From: Sclerotinia nivalis
Taxonomy: Eukaryota > Ascomycota > Leotiomycetes > Helotiales > Sclerotiniaceae
Direction of reading: 5' to 3'
DNA: 64,000 nucleotides
Assembly: GCA_029531795.1 (NCBI GenBank)
Contig: JAPEIS010000013.1
Coordinates: forward strand, 1,922,001 to 1,986,000
The position numbers and the translations under genes were made by a program. A model generated the notes under the pieces. That model did no database searches. It had not been told where the DNA came from and was given only the letters and a program-made list of their open reading frames with translations. Below are positions 60,001 through 64,000 of the stretch, in pieces. Position 1 is the stretch's first letter, and each line of letters begins with the position of its first letter.

Positions 60001-61485
60001 GGTTCTTGTGTTCGAACAAAAGCCAGATCTTATGTCTCAGTAAGTTTACTCAAGCAAGTCATCGTATATTACCGCTGACATCTACAGGCTTCTGGGTGAG
60101 GTCATTCAATACTATCGAGATGGCAAGATCCAACTTCTTCCAAATATATCTGTGTTCCCTGCTTCTGAAATTAGCCAGGCTTTCGAAGAATTTGGCAGGA
60201 AGAATAGAATTGGAAGAGTCGTCGTCAGTTTCGATACTGAGAAAATAAGTGTAGGGTCTTTTGAGCTTCATGTATAATAGTGATGCTAACTAAATGCCTC
60301 ACAGTTTGCCGCCAAAAGAAAGTCAATAAACTTCAAACCAAACGGAGCATATCTACTTGTTGGGTGTCTTGGAGGACTTGGTCGATGTTTAGCTCGTCAC
60401 ATGGTTGAAAAGGGTGCTCGTCACTTGATTTTCCTTGGGCGATCTGGCGAAGACCGTCCCGAAGCCGCATCCATGATCAAAGATTTCAGGGATAATGGAG
60501 TTGCCGTGGATGTTGTAAAAGGGGATGTCACGAACATTTCCGACGTCGAAAAGGCGGTTGGTTTCGCCGCTAGTCCAATATTGGGTGTTGTACAAGGTGT
60601 AATGGCTTTAGATGTGAGTTGATTGAAATCAAAAATTCATTAGAAATGATACTAAACAAATGATAGGATCGACTTTTCACCAATCACGATCTAAACAGCT
60701 GGGAATATGCTGTTCGTCCCAAAGTCACGGGAACTTGGAATCTTCACAACGCCGTTGCCGAACACTCCCTAGATTTCTTCGTCATGCTCGGTTCATCGTC
60801 TGCTTTATCCGGTTTCCCAACCCAGAGCAATTATTGCGCAGGGAATTCTTTCCTCGAATTCTTTGCAAGATACCGTCAAAGTAAGGGTCTACCAGCAACA
60901 ACAATCTCACTCACTGTCGTCACTGAAGTTGGATTCGTGAGTCAAAATGAAAGAATTAAGGATGGTCTGGCAAGAACCGGAGTCCACACCATCAACGAAG
61001 CTGGTGTCATTGATCTCATTGAGACAGCTATGATGAAAGCACCATCCTCATCTTGGAACTTCGATCCACTAGCCAACAACTTCATCGTCACGGGTGTTGA
61101 ACCCCTTCAACTAAGTGCTAACCTCGATATCGACGGCATGTCATTCTGGCGCCAACCACGTATCGGACCTGTCCTCAACGCCATTCTAGCCAAGAAATCC
61201 GGAGACGAAAGTGGTCCCGGTAAAGGTAAACGCAGACTTCTGTTACCCGATATCTTGGAGATGGTAGTGGAGAAATTCTCCCAGACGTTTAATGTGGCTG
61301 TGGAAGATATCGGCTCCGGCACGGCCTTGGTGAAATTTGGCATGGACAGTATGATTGGGACGAGTCTTCGTACGTGGTGTTATAAGACTTTGGGGGCGGA
61401 TATTGCGGCTTCGGAGTTTATGAGCTTGGATTTGACAGCTGAATCGTTGGCTCAGAAGATTTATAATGTAAGGAAAGGATCATGA
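54086..61485 (+). CDS. Highly reducing polyketide synthase KS-AT-DH-(inactive MT)-ER-KR-ACP, candidate BOA9 orthologue
   Basis: Nine exons: 54086-54122, 54178-54646, 54699-55221, 55272-55395, 55445-59295, 59345-60039, 60088-60250, 60305-60613, 60667-61485. Their sum is 6990 nt, in frame, 2329 residues. Start: [13 protein letters not shown], the usual KS opening. KS has Cys176 (DTACSSSL), His311 (HGTGT) and His350 (NVGHSE). AT has GHSSGE with Ser647. DH has His979 ([10 protein letters not shown]) and Asp1159 ([10 protein letters not shown]). A methyltransferase-like segment (about 1290-1400) has [10 protein letters not shown] where the SAM-binding I-G-A-G-T-G-G should be, so it is probably dead. 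ER has SATGGVG near 1767. KR has GCLGGLG at 1974-1980 and Tyr2113 (NYCAGN). ACP has Ser2285 (GMDS). No thioesterase, so release needs a partner. It makes a reduced, unmethylated acyl chain from malonyl units. No RIP damage despite neighbouring transposons. Confidence 0.92.
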
Positions 61486-61825
61486 AACAATTTCTATTTG
61501 GTTCTACATATATAGACTCGTTTGTCTTTTTTAATATATTTACTCTATCTTTATAACTTTATAATCATTCTTAAGATCCTAAATAAATATTTCAGATGGT
61601 TATTTTCTAACTATCTAAGATGTATATTCTGTATAGGATTTGAATTGTAAAACAAAATTTCAAGATATATAGATAATTTTATAATAAAGATTTATTTCAA
61701 TGTGATATAGATCGATGTTTGAGGTTGAAATATGAATATGAATTTGTTTATATGATTTTAAACGTTATTATTTTATCAACAATCAACGATTTCAAGTTAT
61801 TATATTTATTTAAATCATTTATATT
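61486..61825. other. PKS 3' flank, AT-rich, no feature seen
   Basis: 340 bases of AT-rich sequence between the PKS stop and the candidate LTR. TATATA- and AATAAA-like words occur, so polyadenylation is possible, but I see no gene. Confidence 0.4.
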
Positions 61826-62053
61826 TGTTGGAAGAGCAATCAAGCATATATTATTGTATGTAGCTAATATTCTATAGTCAAGCTAGAAGATATATATATG
61901 TGTGTGTATGTAATATTTTTCGTCCGAGGCTCTGTGTGAAACACAGGCCTCAAATTCCCAATTGGGATAAAGAACTCCAGGGGAGAAAGGCCCCTGGGTT
62001 TCTAACTAGCTAATCTAAGTTTACTAATATTATATATACTAAATACTTCAGCA
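61826..62053 (+). repeat. Candidate Copia-type LTR (about 228 bp) with GC-rich hairpins
   Basis: Starts TGTTGGAAGAGC and ends TACTTCAGCA, ends that resemble Copia LTRs. It contains a run of three palindromic segments at 61925-62000 (gaggc..cctc, cccaattggg, ccagggg..cccctgg) that keep their GC pairs in very AT-rich surroundings. The flanks atatt and gggtt do not match, so it is not proven as an insertion; it may be a 5' LTR whose body is decayed. Unrelated in sequence to the Copia LTR at 53079. Confidence 0.4.
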
Positions 62054-64000
62054 GGGTTTATATGATTGCTGTTGTATATTGAGTTAATCCCTTGAATAGA
62101 TATTTCAGTTGTCCTTTACAATACAATTAGATCCCTCGATTTCTGATCTTTTCTTCTTTGTCATTGTAATCGAGTTTTTTAGTATATTTTGTTAATATAA
62201 AGTTTTTTTTTTTTTTTAAAGTTTATACAAGTTCAATCTTTCCAAACCAAAATCCAATACTTTATACAAAGAAAACTCAAAAATAAAATAAAATAAAATC
62301 AAAGTAGTCTTTCAATCTATAAGTTGTATAGGGAATCGAGGATATATATCCTGATAGAACCTTGTAGATTTGAATCAAACTGCTAATTTCGTTGTTTCTT
62401 TTATACTTTCTAAAAGATAAAGGATAGCTTCAGATAATAGCAATTTCGAAAGAGTCTTTTGAATGTTTCCAATTTTACAAAAGTAAAAATGAAAAAGGGA
62501 TTTTCTTTTTTTATATAAATATAAGATATAGAAGTCTTTATGATTGAATCGATTATAATATATTACGAAATCGTTGTATTGAGATTTAGCTATTAGAATA
62601 TATCCTAATATCGTTTGTTCAAAAGAAAGTATAATCGATTGATTATTATAAGTTATAAAAAGATTATTATAGCTTAATAATATTATGATTATTTATAATC
62701 TTGATCTTGTTAATTTAATATTCGATTTAGTAATCCTTTTCAAAAAAGCAAGAGTACAAATAGGATCAGATGGAGATGGAAATATTGTTCCCTTTTTAAC
62801 TACTTTATTCGTTGTTTCGTTTCCGGGGATATCTAGATACCCAGAAATCTATCGAATTCGAATTGAATTAAGGCGGGTATATAGTAAACGAGATTTAAGA
62901 AGTTAAACTATAATTAACTTGTAGAATTCTTTGAATATAGATTGAGAAGATTCAATCGAATGAAAGTTTAAATATATAGCAATTTTCAGATTATCCAAGA
63001 AAATTTAAAGGTTTATAATAAATCTAATTAAGGGTAATTGAATCATTATCTGAATATCTTTTAGAATTGTAATTGTTTCAATATCGAAGATTTCAGTATT
63101 ACAATCTAATAAAAAAATCTATTAATTCATTTGCAGATTGTATTGATAAATCATTGATCTATCTTCTGTAGTATTATCTAGAGTTTCGCTTTTCGAATTA
63201 TCGAAAAAGATTTGCAAATTATTTTTTGGAATTATAGATATAAACCTTTCGAAATCTTTAGCTATTTGTTCTTTTGAATAATCGAAAGAATCATTAATCC
63301 TAGTTTTTATAATAATATATAGTTCTTTGTTTTTTTCAAAAAGGAAATACAATTGAATTAATATATTCGGCTTTTGGAAAGATTAGGATAATTCTTGAAA
63401 ACCTTAATTCGATAATTCTAATATTAGCTTTAGCTAGGATATTTTTGATTCGAATTCGAAAGAGGTGTTTAGGGTCGAACTGAGCCGTTCGGGCTGCAAA
63501 GCTTTGGGATATCAGATTGAGCTCAATTTCAAGGGGTATCAGATTTGATTCCTTATATAAAGCAGTAGAATTAGTTGTACAGAATATAGGAAAGATTGTT
63601 CGAGTATTAATTAATATAATCTTATTCAAAAGTTTCAAATATCTATCTATTTGATTCGAAATTGTAAAGTTTAAATCTCGTTTTCTAGTTCAATTAGGCC
63701 ATCAAATTTCAATTGTAAAATAGTATTTCTTCAAAATACAAATAGTAATCATTCTTTAAAACAAAATTGATAGAATACTTTAAATTGTTTTTTCAAACGA
63801 ATACAAAGTATTTGTAATTGTAAAGACTTTAATTATAAGGATTTGGATATAAGATTTGAAATTCAATTCTCTATCGAAATAGACTCTTAATTATCTCAAC
63901 GGATCTGGTTTTTTCATTATTGAAAGATTTTCTGTATAAATAATAAAGCTTTCGATATCTTTTTTGAAACCTTTAAAGAAATATATTAATTTAGACTTTT
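62054..64000 (-). mobile_element. LINE remnant: RT end and RNase H region, runs off the window
   Basis: On -, 63336-63638 is the segment between RT and RNase H of Tad-type fungal LINEs (KIILINTRTIFPIFCTTNST, then ALYKESNLIPLEIELNLIS). 63122-63352 is the RNase H start (IFFDNSKSETLDNTT, with Asn in place of the expected Gly after the first Asp; compare D-G-S-K). 62054-63100 is AT-rich and probably its 3' continuation, but nothing is recognisable there; the + frame at 62685-62906 has no domain. Heavily RIP-damaged. Confidence 0.6.

Noticed and set aside
59296..60613. Possible PKS frameshifts or pseudogene
   Set aside because: The frame changes coincide with GT..AG introns of 47-55 bp, and splicing restores conserved ER and KR sequence with a total divisible by three.
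62685..62906. 73-residue + ORF
   Set aside because: Lies in decayed LINE sequence and shows no recognisable domain.

Overview
The window looks like a chromosome segment of a filamentous ascomycete, most likely a Leotiomycete of the Sclerotiniaceae (Botrytis/Sclerotinia group). That placement is inferred from gene content; nothing here proves the species. The DNA has two compartments: short blocks of normal base composition that carry intact, intron-containing secondary-metabolism genes, and long AT-rich blocks of transposons whose reading frames are full of TAG/TAA/TGA codons of the kind made by repeat-induced point mutation (RIP; C to T and G to A).

Layout. 1-4270: 3' part of a RIP-damaged Ty1/Copia element (+). 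4271-13270: non-LTR (LINE) remnant (-), split by a 5.6-kb Ty3/Gypsy element (7365-12971, -, TSD ttata). 13498-13689: GC-rich solo LTR (TSD cctga). 14864-19531: first gene block, with a lipocalin-like protein gene (-), a BAHD-type acetyltransferase gene (-) and a divergently transcribed thioesterase gene (+). 19.9-53.3 kb: a roughly 33-kb transposon island. It holds a nearly complete 6.5-kb Gypsy element (20179-26700, TSD gttac) with an unbroken antisense ORF, Gypsy fragments, an old Gypsy element (about 31.6-43.6 kb) carrying a younger 6.2-kb Gypsy (32476-38638, TSD ataga) that itself received a solo LTR (TSD tccat) and a 146-bp mini-element (TSD caaat), more gag remnants, and a Copia element (46404-53322, -) whose 3' LTR contains a 529-bp solo LTR (TSD gaaag). 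54086-61485: a highly reducing polyketide synthase (PKS) gene on +, nine exons, in frame throughout. 61486-64000: AT-rich flank with a candidate LTR and a LINE remnant.

How the genes may work together. The PKS has KS-AT-DH-(dead methyltransferase)-ER-KR-ACP and no releasing domain. The stand-alone thioesterase is a natural release or editing partner, and the acetyltransferase would decorate the product. PKS, thioesterase, acetyltransferase, then a small unknown protein is the order I recall for BOA9-BOA10-BOA11-BOA12 of the botcinic acid phytotoxin cluster of Botrytis cinerea. A reducing PKS without a working methyltransferase would suit the unmethylated acyl side chain of that compound. This is a recognition by architecture and order, not by alignment. 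If it is right, the transposon island has pushed one co-functional cluster into two blocks about 34.5 kb apart.

Many insertion boundaries could be fixed to the base, because LTR lengths match (213/213 and 237/237) and 5-bp target-site duplications can be read directly. They give a relative order of insertions.
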